Counted from the first letter of the stretch, positions 17,686-26,108 are shown. The stretch: DNA of 64,000 nucleotides from CAJXMH01 sp040220135 (GCA_040220135.1 JAVJTT010000009.1:62001-126000), one strand, 5' to 3'. Notes: generated by a model from the sequence alone, not told the origin. A program made the numbers and translations.

Positions 17686-19071
17686 ATGAAAGATCCTGTA
17701 AATAGTAGACTTTTGATTTTAGATGATGATCCTAATATCCTCGACTCGATGTCGATGGTTTTTGAAGATCGAATAAAATCTGTGATTACCCTAAATGATC
17801 CAGCGAAAGTGTTGTCCCAACTGAAAGAATATCAAGCCGATTTGTTAATTATGGACATGAATTACTCGAGGGGAGCGGTAGACGGAAAAGAAGGGCTAGA
17901 ACTCTTGAGATCAATTCGAGAATCTGGATTTGACTTGCCGGTGATTGTGATGACGGCCTATGGAGAAATCGATCTTGTTGTAAAATGTATGAGAGCCGGA
18001 GCAATTGACTTTATTCAGAAGCCTTGGTCAAATCAGCGATTACTAATTACGGTTTCAAATGCATTAAGATTAAAGCAAACAGAGAATGAAGTAGCTTCTT
18101 TGAAAGTCATGAACCAATATTACCAAGAAGAATCAAATGTTGTGGCGAAGGATGATTTTGGAATGGTTGGAACTTCAAATGCAATGCGGATGGTGAGGGA
18201 TAAAATCGTGCGAGTTGCCGAATCAGATGCAAACGTTTTGATTCTGGGTGAAAACGGGACAGGAAAAGAACTTGTCGCTAGGGCAATTCACAATTTATCA
18301 AACAGAAAAAATGAGCCATTCATCAAAATTGACCTTGGTTCAATACACGAACAGCTTTTTGAGTCGGAGATGTTTGGTGCAAAGAAGGGGGCTTACACAG
18401 GATTACAAGAGGAAAAAATAGGGAGAATTACACTAGCAGATCATGGAACACTCTTTTTGGATGAAATTGGGAACATGCCTCTGTCCATGCAGACAAAAAT
18501 GCTTTCTGTCTTACAAAATAGAGAAGTCATTCAAGTAGGGTCTACGGAAGCTACTCAGGTTAATGTTCGTCTTGTTTCTGCAACAAACTTGCCTATGGCT
18601 AATTTATTTGATGATAACACATTTAGGCAAGATCTGTTATACCGAATAAATACCGTTGAGATACAAATACCACCTCTCCGCGAGAGAGTTGAGGATATTC
18701 CAGAACTCTTTGCGTTCTTTAAGAATCATTATGAGTCGAAATATCAAGCCAAAGATTTAGCTGTGAATAGTGATGTTTTACAAAAAGCTGAAAACTACAA
18801 CTGGCCCGGAAATGTCCGAGAGTTGCAGCACGCTGTAGAAAGAGCAGTTTTAATGTGTACAGATGGGAAAATTAAGTCAAGTGATTTATTGCCAAGTAGG
18901 CCGCAATCTAAAAGTAATGATAAGGGGCTAGACCTAAACCTAGAAGGAATGGAAATTCGACTGATAGAACAAGCACTTCGTCTACATAATGGGAGTGTCA
19001 CCAAAGCATCAAAAGAATTAGGTTTAAGTCGAACTGCGCTTTACCGAAGATTAGAAAAATACAACTTGTAA
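17686..19071 (+). CDS. Sigma-54-dependent response regulator (NtrC family)
   Basis: The order is receiver domain (1-125, phospho-acceptor Asp57 in LLIMDMNY, acidic pocket D13-D15), AAA+ domain (about 155-395, Walker A GENGTGKE at 188-195, Walker B TLFLDEIGN) and a Fis-type HTH at the C-terminus (NGSVTKASKELGLSRTALYRRLEKY). The sigma-54 contact loop reads GAYTGL (residues 235-240) instead of the canonical GAFTGA. It activates sigma-54 promoters when phosphorylated. The stop overlaps the kinase start by one base (TAATG). The divergent export operon is the obvious target. Confidence 0.93.
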   Translation: MKDPVNSRLLILDDDPNILDSMSMVFEDRIKSVITLNDPAKVLSQLKEYQADLLIMDMNYSRGAVDGKEGLELLRSIRESGFDLPVIVMTAYGEIDLVVKCMRAGAIDFIQKPWSNQRLLITVSNALRLKQTENEVASLKVMNQYYQEESNVVAKDDFGMVGTSNAMRMVRDKIVRVAESDANVLILGENGTGKELVARAIHNLSNRKNEPFIKIDLGSIHEQLFESEMFGAKKGAYTGLQEEKIGRITLADHGTLFLDEIGNMPLSMQTKMLSVLQNREVIQVGSTEATQVNVRLVSATNLPMANLFDDNTFRQDLLYRINTVEIQIPPLRERVEDIPELFAFFKNHYESKYQAKDLAVNSDVLQKAENYNWPGNVRELQHAVERAVLMCTDGKIKSSDLLPSRPQSKSNDKGLDLNLEGMEIRLIEQALRLHNGSVTKASKELGLSRTALYRRLEKYNL

Positions 19072-20399
19072 TGAAGATAAATGTTTTCGGCTTTGGATTA
19101 TTCATTCGGGTTCTCATGCTTTTAAGTTTTTGTGTTCTTGCAGGTTTAATCTTCTGGAGCACGGACTGGATATTTACCCAAATTTTTCTCTTGGCATTTA
19201 TCTTTCTTGTGACTTTTGAAATTAGTCGATACGTTAGCAAAACCAATCGAGATGTAAGCCGCCTACTCGAGACATTGAAGTATGAAGAATATTCAATAAC
19301 CTTCTTAAGGAACAAGGAGAGCAGTCGTTACGCAGATCTCCATCAAAAAATGGAAGAAATAAAGCTCCAACAAGAAGCAAAAACCAAAAAACAAAGTCAG
19401 GCTACCGAATTCTACAAAAAGATTCTGAACAACTTTAATTCAGGGGTTTTACTTTTCGACAATAACTTCAACATCATCATTCAATCAAACCATGTAGCTA
19501 AGATGCTTGGTCTTCCCATTGCCGACGCTATTGAAGATATTGAAAAGGCTGTACCCGATTTATCAAAAAGAATTACAGAAGCCAACGACCATTCCTATAT
19601 TGAGCTTAAGACAACAACTCAAAACTTTAAATGCCAAATCACAAAGTTCAAGAGTGATGCAGTTCCATATACTTTAATGATGATTAATCATAAAATAGAT
19701 GACCCCTCCGGAGATGATTTTGAGACTTGGGTGAATTTTAGCAAGGTAATCTCACACGAAATATTAAATGGCATTTCTCCACTTATTTCATTGACTGCTA
19801 CCTTGCAAGAGAAGGTGTCAAAAATTGAGAAAAATGAAAAATTAAAGGAGTCTATGCAAAAAGCGTTGAGCATGATTATGGAGCGAACGGAATCTCTTCA
19901 AGCTTATTCAGAACGTTATAGAATACTTCATAGATTGCCTGAACCTAGTCGAGAGCAATTAATTTGGCGAAATGTGATTCACAGAGCCTTAGCTATATTG
20001 CGAGAAGAACTGGATGCTTGTGAAATTAAAGCAACAGTTGAAGGAAGCTGTCTGGATAAACCCTTTAAGGCTGACCGCTGGCAAATGGAACAGATTTTCT
20101 CAAACTTGATTTTAAACAGCATCAATGCTTTTGAAGAAGAACAAATCGAGTCAAAATGTATACGGATTCAAGTTGAGGAAGAACGGAGTAATTTCGTTTT
20201 GACTTTTAGCGACAATGGGCCTGGAATTGAAAAAGATATGCGCGCTAAGATTTTTGTACCTTTCTTTACAAGTCGTGAATCTGGAAGTGGCATTGGATTA
20301 AGTGTGATCAAACAAATTTTGTGGAAGCATAACGCAGAAATTTTTCTCTCAGACTCTGACAAGGGAGCGAGTTTCATCATCCGTTTTCCAAAGATTTAA
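19071..20399 (+). CDS. Membrane sensor histidine kinase
   Basis: Two N-terminal membrane helices (about 12-29 and 34-50) with almost no periplasmic loop are followed by a coiled linker, a PAS-like domain (about 115-205), the phospho-acceptor helix with His229 in KVISHEILNGISPL, and an ATPase domain with N-box (NLILNSINAF), G1 (DNGPGIEKDM), F-box (FVPFFTS) and G2 (GSGIGLSV). The short loop between helices suggests it senses inside the membrane or the cytoplasm. It is translationally coupled to the regulator and is its probable partner. Close relatives pair with MacB-like transporters. Confidence 0.92.
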   Translation: MKINVFGFGLFIRVLMLLSFCVLAGLIFWSTDWIFTQIFLLAFIFLVTFEISRYVSKTNRDVSRLLETLKYEEYSITFLRNKESSRYADLHQKMEEIKLQQEAKTKKQSQATEFYKKILNNFNSGVLLFDNNFNIIIQSNHVAKMLGLPIADAIEDIEKAVPDLSKRITEANDHSYIELKTTTQNFKCQITKFKSDAVPYTLMMINHKIDDPSGDDFETWVNFSKVISHEILNGISPLISLTATLQEKVSKIEKNEKLKESMQKALSMIMERTESLQAYSERYRILHRLPEPSREQLIWRNVIHRALAILREELDACEIKATVEGSCLDKPFKADRWQMEQIFSNLILNSINAFEEEQIESKCIRIQVEEERSNFVLTFSDNGPGIEKDMRAKIFVPFFTSRESGSGIGLSVIKQILWKHNAEIFLSDSDKGASFIIRFPKI

Positions 20400-20514
20400 T
20401 TGCAGCTATAAACATTATGGTAAAGTTGCCCCCATTTCTTTGGACAGCTTTTGGTTCACAAGAGGTCTATTGTATTACCTTTCTTATCAACTGATTGATA
20501 TAGAAATCTATCCT

Positions 20515-20727
20515 TCAGCTTCTTCCTATGATGTATTTTCTCTGATGCATGTTCCTTTCGAATATTGAATGAAATTGAACACCTTTCTTTGGATGGGCAA
20601 ATGAACAAACTCTAGCCCTTCTAATCTGAAGCAATTCTAGAATATCCCTGTAACTTAAGGTGAATCTTAATTTAAAATAGATTGCTTGAAGAAATATGGT
20701 CTTTGGATACCGATGGTGCTTAAACAT
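20515..20727 (-). pseudogene. Remnant of an IS6-family transposase (N-terminal part)
   Basis: The first ~40 codons read FKHHRYPKTIFLQAIYFKL...SYRDILELLQIR, which follows the N-terminus of IS6/IS26-type transposases (FKgrhFp..IillavrwYlry.lSYRdleELl). Beyond that the frame shows no similarity, and the DDE region is absent. About 70 bases downstream of the kinase stop, near 20425-20450, a piece resembling an IS3-type end (CCCCATTTCTTTGGACAGC) adds to the impression of IS debris. It is not functional. Confidence 0.55.
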
Positions 20728-20844
20728 ATCTTACCGTTTTAACACCCAAAATACGTTTCTTTACTTTTAGGTTAATGCGCCAAAACCACAAACCCTTTCT
20801 TAAAAGAACACTCCGCAGGAACACTCCATCTATTTTCTCGAACA

Positions 20845-20880
20845 AAAAAAGGGACTGCTAATTAAAGCAATCCCTTTATT
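20845..20880. terminator. Hairpin terminator beside tRNA-remnant R2
   Basis: Stem AAAGGGAcTGCT / AGCAaTCCCTTT with a 6-base loop, flanked by A-rich and T-rich tails. On the minus strand it directly follows the GTACTCGAGG end of the 20887-21040 repeat, the same arrangement as the tRNA remnants at 3.6 and 55 kb. Confidence 0.65.
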
Positions 20881-20886
20881 CATACT

Positions 20887-21040
20887 GTACTCGAGGCCCC
20901 GATTGAATCGGGGCACGGAGGTAATGTTCACAGGATTTTAAGTTGACTGGTACAGTTGCAAACCCTCATAATGCAATGCATTTCTCTACAAAAAGACGCA
21001 TTTGAGAGCAAAAGAACACTCCAAAGGAACACTCTAGTGC
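20887..21040 (-). repeat. Dispersed 154-nt repeat: decayed tRNA-Leu with palindrome (copy R2)
   Basis: It matches 3637-3790 along its full 154 bases without a gap. The first 33 bases, covering the GTACTCGAGG acceptor end and the CCCCGATTGAATCGGGG palindrome, and the last ~30 bases with the doubled GAACACTC motif, are nearly identical; the middle is more diverged. Read on the minus strand, it keeps the tRNA-Leu ACTTAAAATCCTGTG anticodon-arm segment and lacks a normal T-arm. A third GAACACTC pair sits nearby at about 20805-20827. No gene is visible in 20728-20844 or 21041-21100. Confidence 0.7.
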
Positions 21041-21100
21041 TTTAGAGCTTTCATAAAAGCACGATAATCTAGCGCTAATCTTTTGGTAGCGAAGGAAACA

Positions 21101-21463
21101 ATAATCAACTTATTTTAAGCCTCCAATTATGCTGGGCTAAATAAAGTAGCACGCGTACTTCTAACATGTTTTGAGAACGACTAAAGCAGATAGTTCTTCT
21201 AGAAAACCTTTATAAGTGAGTTCTTAGTTTCAGATTACCTCTTCCTATATGCTTATTAGAATATCTTGTCTTGTCATAGCCAGCAGGTTTTACCAAGTTA
21301 GCATAAGTAAGTGATGGATCTTTAATTATTTTTTTGGGATTAAAGACTTTTATAGAACAACCTCATTTCAAAGGTACTTTGGCATACCCTTTTTATTTCA
21401 CCTCTAGTTTTAATAAGAAACAAAAATCAAACTATTAACTGTTCAAGAAATCAAAAGTGCCAT
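21101..21463 (-). pseudogene. Decayed, internally deleted copy of the IS1-like element
   Basis: Bases 21101-21355 correspond to the 3' part of the transposase gene at 22513-22770 (same CCTCCAATTATG, TTTTTTTGGGATTAAAG blocks), and 21370-21463 correspond to the far end of the element at 23280-23375 (TTCAAAGGTA, TTTGGCATACC, AACTGTTCA blocks). The ~500 bases that would encode the N-terminal half and the first catalytic Asp are missing, and several in-frame changes are present. It is an internal-deletion fossil of the neighbouring element. Confidence 0.75.
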
Positions 21464-21514
21464 TAGGGCCTTTACTAGAATTTGAGAACACGGGTGTTTC
21501 TTTATGAGGAAAGT

Positions 21515-21548
21515 AAAAAAAAAGCGATCTAAATTGACCGCTTTTTTT
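21515..21548. terminator. Hairpin terminator of the 214-aa sorting-domain gene
   Basis: AAAAAAAGCGaTC / GAcCGCTTTTTTT with a 6-base loop, immediately downstream (minus strand) of the stop at 21603 and with T-rich tails on both strands. Confidence 0.75.
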
Positions 21549-21602
21549 GTGAAAAGTATAAATGACTTATCTAGATTAAAACCAATTAAAAATACGAGAA
21601 GT

Positions 21603-22247
21603 TTAATGTAAGATCAACTTTTTTGTTCGTTTTTCAAAAGGACTTATCTCTTGTACAATATAGACTCCTGTACCAAATTGGTCAACATTAAACTGGTGTG
21701 TTCGTTGTAATATAGAGTTGTCATAAACTACTTTTCCATTTATGTCAGTTATTCTAAGATGGTTAGCTTGTTCAGATGTAATGATTGTAAAATTTGCCGT
21801 ACTTGGGTTTGGAAATACAGAGAATTCACCTAAATCTTCTTCCGTGTGTTTTAGACGCCAAGGGCTGTGACAAATGTCTACATAAAAAGAAACACAAGTA
21901 GTGTCTGAACAATAAGTTGTATCTGTTCCTGTAGTATCTGAAGTAATGGTTCTCGCATAGGCAATTAAACAGGCAGTATAGTTCCCTTGGTTATAAGCAT
22001 AAGTGGTATCAAGCCCAGAGTAAAAGGTAAATGGGGAGCTACCATTGTCTAAATCTAACGTTGAATATAGATAGGTGGTACAGCTATCATAATAAGGGAC
22101 AAATGAGCTATCAGTTAAGGTTACGGAACAATCCCAATTGCTTTTGTAGTGTAACTTAGCCTCAACCCGACAAGTATCGCAGTTTGCTTTAACTGATGTG
22201 AAAGCGGTAATTAATAATAAAGAAAGAAGTGTAATTCTAGTTTTCAT
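21603..22247 (-). CDS. Small secreted protein with T9SS type A sorting domain
   Basis: I start at 22247 (MKTRITLLSLLLITAFTSVKA, a clear signal peptide); the frame runs 32 codons further upstream without export features. The mature N-terminal part (about 22-140) has paired cysteines (CDTCRVEAKLHYKSNWDCSVTL, CCDTTYCSDTTCVSFYVDIC region) in short beta strands, perhaps disulfide-bonded. The last ~75 residues (FSVFPNPSTANFTIITSEQANHL ... GTGVYIVQE) are a type A sorting domain, so the protein leaves through T9SS. It is isolated between IS copies. No enzyme family recognised. Confidence 0.75.
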   Translation of the reverse strand: MKTRITLLSLLLITAFTSVKANCDTCRVEAKLHYKSNWDCSVTLTDSSFVPYYDSCTTYLYSTLDLDNGSSPFTFYSGLDTTYAYNQGNYTACLIAYARTITSDTTGTDTTYCSDTTCVSFYVDICHSPWRLKHTEEDLGEFSVFPNPSTANFTIITSEQANHLRITDINGKVVYDNSILQRTHQFNVDQFGTGVYIVQEISPFEKRTKKLILH

Positions 22248-22511
22248 ATTATATAGATTTAATGATTTAAAAAGGAGTAAAAAAACAGGGCTGAATGTAA
22301 CTTCAGACCCCATTCCAATTGTTTCTCCATAATGACAGTTCAAATATCTTTAGAAAAGTGCAGAAAAAAAATACTCATAAACCATGAGTTTTTTTCTTTT
22401 GAGTGATTTGATAGCTGTTTCAATTAAAAAAATTTACCCTTATATGTTATTCATATAGTGATAAGCCATTATTCAGAACTTCTCTTTCCTGATATTTATA
22501 AAGCAGCTTAT

Positions 22512-23375
22512 GAAATAATCAGCTCATTTTCAACCTCCAATTATGTTGGTCTAAATAAAGCAAAATGCAGGCTTCTAACATTTTTTGAGAACGACTAAAA
22601 CAAATCGTTCTTCTAGAAAGCCTTTTCAAGTGAGTTCTTAGGGTCAGATTACCCCTTTCTATATGATTGTTAGAATACCTTGTTGTATCATGGGCAATTG
22701 GCTTCACCAAATTAGGATATGCAAGTAGTCGATCTGTAATTATTTTTTTGGGATTAAAGGCTTTTACTGAATCTACTACTTTCCTTAAGTTTTCCTTACT
22801 CCTAGACCCAAAGCTAATATTCAGCACCTGATGGGTTCTTCGATTGATTGCATATGTAACCCAGCTAAAATTTGAAGGATCATTTCTTCCTACGAAAGTC
22901 CATAATTCATCTATTTCATAGACTTGATTGTTCTCACTGTAATAAGGACGCTTTACTTCTGATGCCAAATAAAGTATTCGTCTTATCAATGTGTTTCTAG
23001 AGTAACCTAAAATTCTTGTCATAGAACGAATTCCTACTCCTTCCGCATTAAAAGCTTTAATTAAGTTATCGTCCCTTACGTTATAAAGTTTGTAGGTGTA
23101 ATAATCAAGTTGATACTTCCCACAGCTTTTGCATTGGTAACGCTGTTTAATACCTCTTTTACCCTTTTTTATTAAGGTTAGTTTGGTGCATTTTTTACAT
23201 TTCATTTTATAACCCAGGTGCCATTTGAGCCACAAGGTTAAAAAAAGTTATTTTAAAGACTTTTAAAGTACAGTATGCTTTTCAAAGGTATTTTGGCATA
23301 CCTTTTTTATTTCAACTCTGGTTTTATAATGAAATAAAAATCAAACCTTTAACTGTTCAAAATATCAAAAAGTGC
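22512..23375 (-). mobile_element. IS1-like insertion sequence (intact transposase)
   Basis: The limits are set by comparison with the decayed copy at 21101-21463: similarity starts at the ATAATCAGCTCATTTT side and stops at the AAAGTGCCATTT side. The motif TGGCTCAAATGGCAC (minus strand) occurs twice, at about 23218-23232 and 23369-23383, once at the element's edge and once just before the transposase start, so the outer ~150 bases may be a partial terminal duplication. I could not find a matching inverted terminal repeat or a target duplication by eye, so the exact ends are uncertain. Confidence 0.6.
22519..23205 (-). CDS. IS1-family transposase
   Basis: One reading frame encodes the whole transposase, unlike classical IS1 with its frameshift. 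A zinc-ribbon (CKKCTKLTLIKKG ... YQCKSCGKYQ, residues 3-35) and an HTH (GVGIRSMTRILGYSRNTLIRRI) precede the DDE domain with Asp in YEIDELWTFVGR, Asp in KKIITDRLLAYP and Glu in SNNHIERGNLTLR. I choose the ATG at 23205 (MKCKKC) because the ten codons before it lie in the repeated TGGCTCAAATGGCAC motif. All catalytic residues are present, so it may be active. Confidence 0.88.
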   Translation of the reverse strand: MKCKKCTKLTLIKKGKRGIKQRYQCKSCGKYQLDYYTYKLYNVRDDNLIKAFNAEGVGIRSMTRILGYSRNTLIRRILYLASEVKRPYYSENNQVYEIDELWTFVGRNDPSNFSWVTYAINRRTHQVLNISFGSRSKENLRKVVDSVKAFNPKKIITDRLLAYPNLVKPIAHDTTRYSNNHIERGNLTLRTHLKRLSRRTICFSRSQKMLEACILLYLDQHNWRLKMS

Positions 23376-23451
23376 CATTTGAGCCATTACCCGTTAATAC
23401 TGTCTTGAGGTAGCGAGGTAAGACTGACTTACTTTGCAAATCATTTGAATG

Positions 23452-24261
23452 TTATTTTACCATTAAATCTAACACATCGTAATCTGTTTCTTCATTTTTA
23501 TTTATTGTATCCAAAGCAATCCAACCAAAACCTTTTTCATGCAAACCTTTCGATATTAATCTTCTCACATAAGTAAACTCATCTTGATTTTCTTCAACTA
23601 AATACTCTGTTAAGTCTCCTTTTGGTTCTTTATTCTTGTCAAGCTCTTCAGCAACAAATACTCTAACATTACAATTTGGTGGATTTGCATATCCAACTCT
23701 AACAGCCATCTTACTACCTTGATTTATTGTATCGTTATCATAAGCCCAGTATCCTATGCCATTTCCTTGAACACTTTGTAAAACGCCATTCTTATACTTT
23801 CTTAAATATGTTCTTTTTCCTGAAAGGGAAAAGAATTCATACGTTAATCTCTTGCCATTTCTACCAAAATAGTTCCAAGAACGAACTTTATTGTTATTCT
23901 CATACATCCCATCAAACTTCTTAACACCATTCAAATGAACACCCCAAGCATCACCTTCTTTAATATTATTCTTATAAGCCACATAAGAGTAATATGGAGT
24001 ATTTGAATCTTTATGTAAATGTTTTCGAATGCCTGTCATATTCTGATTGACATCAAAACTTGTTGAATCTATCAAACATCCTGAACTATCATATTGAACA
24101 ACTATATAAAGTGAATCTTTTCTAAAGGCTTTCTTCTTAAGGTTCCCATTTTTAAAAAAGGATACCTTTTCATTATTTGCATCAGATTCGTTTTGCTTAA
24201 TACATGAATTAAACAACAGATGAATTAGAACACTTAGAATAAGTACATTTTCTTTCCTCAT
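23452..24261 (-). CDS. Lipoprotein with MORN/YwqK-like repeats; neighbour of orphan RHS C-terminus
   Basis: The N-terminus ends in LLFNSCIKQN, a lipobox with Cys near residue 20. The middle (about 33-165) has repeated toxin-antitoxin YwqK/MORN-like units (VSFFKNGNLKKKAF, VHLNGVKKFDGMYENNN, YFGRNGKRLTYEFF). The C-terminal ~100 residues are unlike anything I recognise. It lies 16 bases downstream of the orphan RHS C-terminal gene on the same strand. YwqK-like repeats are found in some antitoxin-type proteins, so an immunity role toward the RHS tail is a reasonable guess, not shown. Confidence 0.55.
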   Translation of the reverse strand: MRKENVLILSVLIHLLFNSCIKQNESDANNEKVSFFKNGNLKKKAFRKDSLYIVVQYDSSGCLIDSTSFDVNQNMTGIRKHLHKDSNTPYYSYVAYKNNIKEGDAWGVHLNGVKKFDGMYENNNKVRSWNYFGRNGKRLTYEFFSLSGKRTYLRKYKNGVLQSVQGNGIGYWAYDNDTINQGSKMAVRVGYANPPNCNVRVFVAEELDKNKEPKGDLTEYLVEENQDEFTYVRRLISKGLHEKGFGWIALDTINKNEETDYDVLDLMVK

Positions 24262-24277
24262 CAGTAAATAAAATTTT

Positions 24278-25066
24278 TTATCTGCCAGAAGTTTTCTTGT
24301 ATTTGAATTTATCTTTCAAACTGGCTCTTCCAATAGATTTAGTTCCTGTTGAGGAGTTTGTATCTACCTCAGATTTTTGAAGATATTTTTCAGGCATTTG
24401 TCCGGTAGAGCCACCTTGAGCTTCTCTAAGAACTGTATCTCCTTGCTCGAAACTTTCTAGAGGTTCACCTTCGCCCCCGAACAAATTATCTATTATATCT
24501 GTTGCCTTAGCTTTTGGACTCCCTGAGTTAGGTTTTATATCTCCTCCCCATGGATCTTTATAGTCAAAAGGAGTTGGATCTTGTATACCCTTACTACCGT
24601 CTCTTGCAAAATTTCCTTCTGCTTTCTCCTTTGTTTCTATATATTCTTTTTCTCCAGCCTCTAGAAAACTATTTTTTGCATTATCTAACTTTATTGCAAC
24701 GCGTTGAAAGAACCTTCTAATTTTATCTCCCGGTCCTTTTCCTTCTTCATCAATATACCTAATTGGATTGTTTCCTGCGAATAAATACGGACTCCAAAAT
24801 GGAAAGTCTTTTTCTCTTGGGTCGGTACTAAAAAATTTCCCAATTCTTGGAGAGTAGATTCTAGCTCCGAAGTCATAAGAGTTTCCGGAACCTGACACTT
24901 CATCTAACCTCTCATACGAGTTAAACCCATAAGGGTAAGACTTTATGCGATTCTTCGCTAAAGGGGGATTCTTTTCTAGTACCCCACACAAAAAAACTGC
25001 ATTTACCTCTAATGCCTTTTCATCACTAAAATATGATAGTTTTCTTGCTCCCATTTGAAGATGCAA
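24278..25066 (-). CDS. Orphan RHS core fragment with variable C-terminal tail
   Basis: Residues ~38-115 are the RHS-associated core: IKSYPYGFNSYERLDEVSG, SYDFGARIYSPRIGKFFST, DPREKDFPFWSPYLFAGNN, PIRYIDEEG. The large RHS protein at 34060-43635 has the same blocks (AYPYGFGGHERQDEVSG ... NPINFVDPSG). After the core comes a ~150-residue tail with no similarity to the large protein's tail, rich in charged and Gly residues and ending KDKFKYKKTSGR. The YD-repeat body is absent, so this is a displaced C-terminal 'tip'. The start is TTG at 25066 or ATG at 25054. If functional it would act as a toxin donor cassette. Confidence 0.7.
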   Translation of the reverse strand: MHLQMGARKLSYFSDEKALEVNAVFLCGVLEKNPPLAKNRIKSYPYGFNSYERLDEVSGSGNSYDFGARIYSPRIGKFFSTDPREKDFPFWSPYLFAGNNPIRYIDEEGKGPGDKIRRFFQRVAIKLDNAKNSFLEAGEKEYIETKEKAEGNFARDGSKGIQDPTPFDYKDPWGGDIKPNSGSPKAKATDIIDNLFGGEGEPLESFEQGDTVLREAQGGSTGQMPEKYLQKSEVDTNSSTGTKSIGRASLKDKFKYKKTSGR

Positions 25067-25071
25067 TTTAC

Positions 25072-25248
25072 TTATTTATAAGCTTTTTCAGTGATTTTTT
25101 CAGTTGTTTTTTGGAGACCTTTCCTTGTTTCATCAGGGTTATCTATGATGCAATAAGCAATTGCACCAAAAATTATTATTGATCCAATTGTTGATACAAT
25201 AATAGCAGTCCATATCTTCCAACCAAAGTCTATTTTTATATTTACCAT
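25072..25248 (-). CDS. Small single-pass membrane protein, 58 aa
   Basis: The frame starts at an ATG (MVNIKIDFGWKIW), has one membrane helix (about 14-35, AIIVSTIGSIIIFGAIAYC) and a charged Lys/Glu/Thr-rich tail ending KITEKAYK. It ends five bases before the start of the orphan RHS gene, so the two are probably translated together. I do not recognise a family. Small membrane proteins beside RHS tips could help in immunity or membrane anchoring, but this is inference. Confidence 0.5.
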   Translation of the reverse strand: MVNIKIDFGWKIWTAIIVSTIGSIIIFGAIAYCIIDNPDETRKGLQKTTEKITEKAYK

Positions 25249-25708
25249 GACTATTATATTGACAGTTCTTTAAAAGTTTTATAACTCTTTAAAAGTTATT
25301 TCTAAGCAAGGTCTGTAAAGGGAGCTTTATTCCAAAGGACAACTCTTTTACACAGTTACAATTGACAAATGTAATTGACACAACTCATTGAATTTCAAAT
25401 GTTTCAAAATGTTTACATTTTACATCTTTTGCCTTAACCCCAAAAGTACTTTGCACCCTATTTTTAAAATAGGACAGCTCTTTGGTTATAAATTTAAGAG
25501 TAGGATTTTGTGATTTAATCCATGTAACTATTTAGTGACAGACCTTCTAAACTGGTTGTAGTTTCTAAGTTTCAGGAGTTGTACTCAGGAACCTAAATTA
25601 GAAGAATAAAAAAACAATTGATTTTATCGGCAGATTAATAGAAATCCCACACAAAAAGCAATGCCATTTGCCCGCTAATATTGCTTTTTGTTCCGCTCAC
25701 TGCCCCGG
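25249..25708. other. AT-rich gap of 460 bp without a supported gene
   Basis: No ORF longer than short shadows, no tRNA and no recognisable promoter pair were seen. It contains only a short inverted pair (about 25550-25600, TTTCTAAGTTTC / GAACCTAAATTAGAA region, imperfect). It lies between the orphan RHS module and the hairpin-rich edge of the mobile element, so an element boundary may lie here. Confidence 0.4.
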
Positions 25709-25823
25709 GCTTTTTACTACCCATTTTTAGAGCTAACCCAACAACAGCACTTTAGTAAAATAGCTGTTCCTACTTCGGCTTCGCTCAGTATAAACTCCAA
25801 AGAAAAATAAGTAGTAAAAAAGC
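25709..25823. repeat. Composite hairpin A, left of the cassette
   Basis: Outer arms GCTTTTTACTAC (25709-25720) and GTAGTAAAAAAGC (25811-25823) enclose inner arms AACAGC (25743-25748) and GCTGTT (25763-25768). The arrangement mirrors hairpin B at 26986-27073 on the other side of the cassette (outer ...TTTTTAAACC/GGTTTAAAAA..., inner AGCAGC/GCTGCT), though the base sequence is different. Confidence 0.55.
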
Positions 25824-25829
25824 TGCTAT

Positions 25830-25926
25830 GCTAAGTAACATAATGTGCATTATAGAACTCCTCATTCTTGATTGATGGAGTTCTGTATTGCGGGTCAGCT
25901 ATAATGTACACTATGTTAAATAGCTC
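25830..25926. repeat. Inverted-repeat site IR1, left boundary of a ~0.95 kb cassette
   Basis: The left arm (25830-25855, ending CATTATAG) pairs with the right arm (25899-25926, starting CTATAATG) with about four mismatches in 26. Between them, AGAACTCC / GGAGTTCT forms a second stem. The right arm contains GTTAAAT, which fits the GTTRRRY core of integron attC sites; the left arm's AAGTAAC fits less well. The two arms recur exactly, as reverse complement, in IR2 at 26872-26978, while the loop sequences are unrelated. Confidence 0.7.
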
Positions 25927-25974
25927 CCTTCAACGCTTTTCGATGCCCTGCCGCCCTCCGGTTGGCTTTCTTCT

Positions 25975-26091
25975 TTTTAGTGATTAAGCTTCGCACTTAC
26001 TCAGCTATAGCGGCTTATTCACTAAAATGAAGATCAAGCGGATGCACTTCATGAAGCGAGAGTTTAAGGTTCGGTTCCGCTTGGTCTGAGA
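25975..26091. repeat. Two further long hairpins just inside IR1
   Basis: TTTTAGTGATTAAGC (25975-25989) pairs with GCTTATTCACTAAAA (26013-26027) with one mismatch; the loop carries GCTATAGC. Immediately after it, AGATCAAGCGGA (about 26030-26041) pairs with TCCGCTTGGTCT (about 26080-26091) with one mismatch around the inner palindrome CTTCATGAAG. No ORF is seen here. Such a series of imperfect hairpins is unusual for host DNA. Confidence 0.5.
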
Positions 26092-26108
26092 TTGACTTTT
26101 CTACGTGC

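Noticed and set aside
20515..20727. Functional gene of 70 aa
   Set aside because: It is the N-terminal piece of an IS6-type transposase without catalytic residues.
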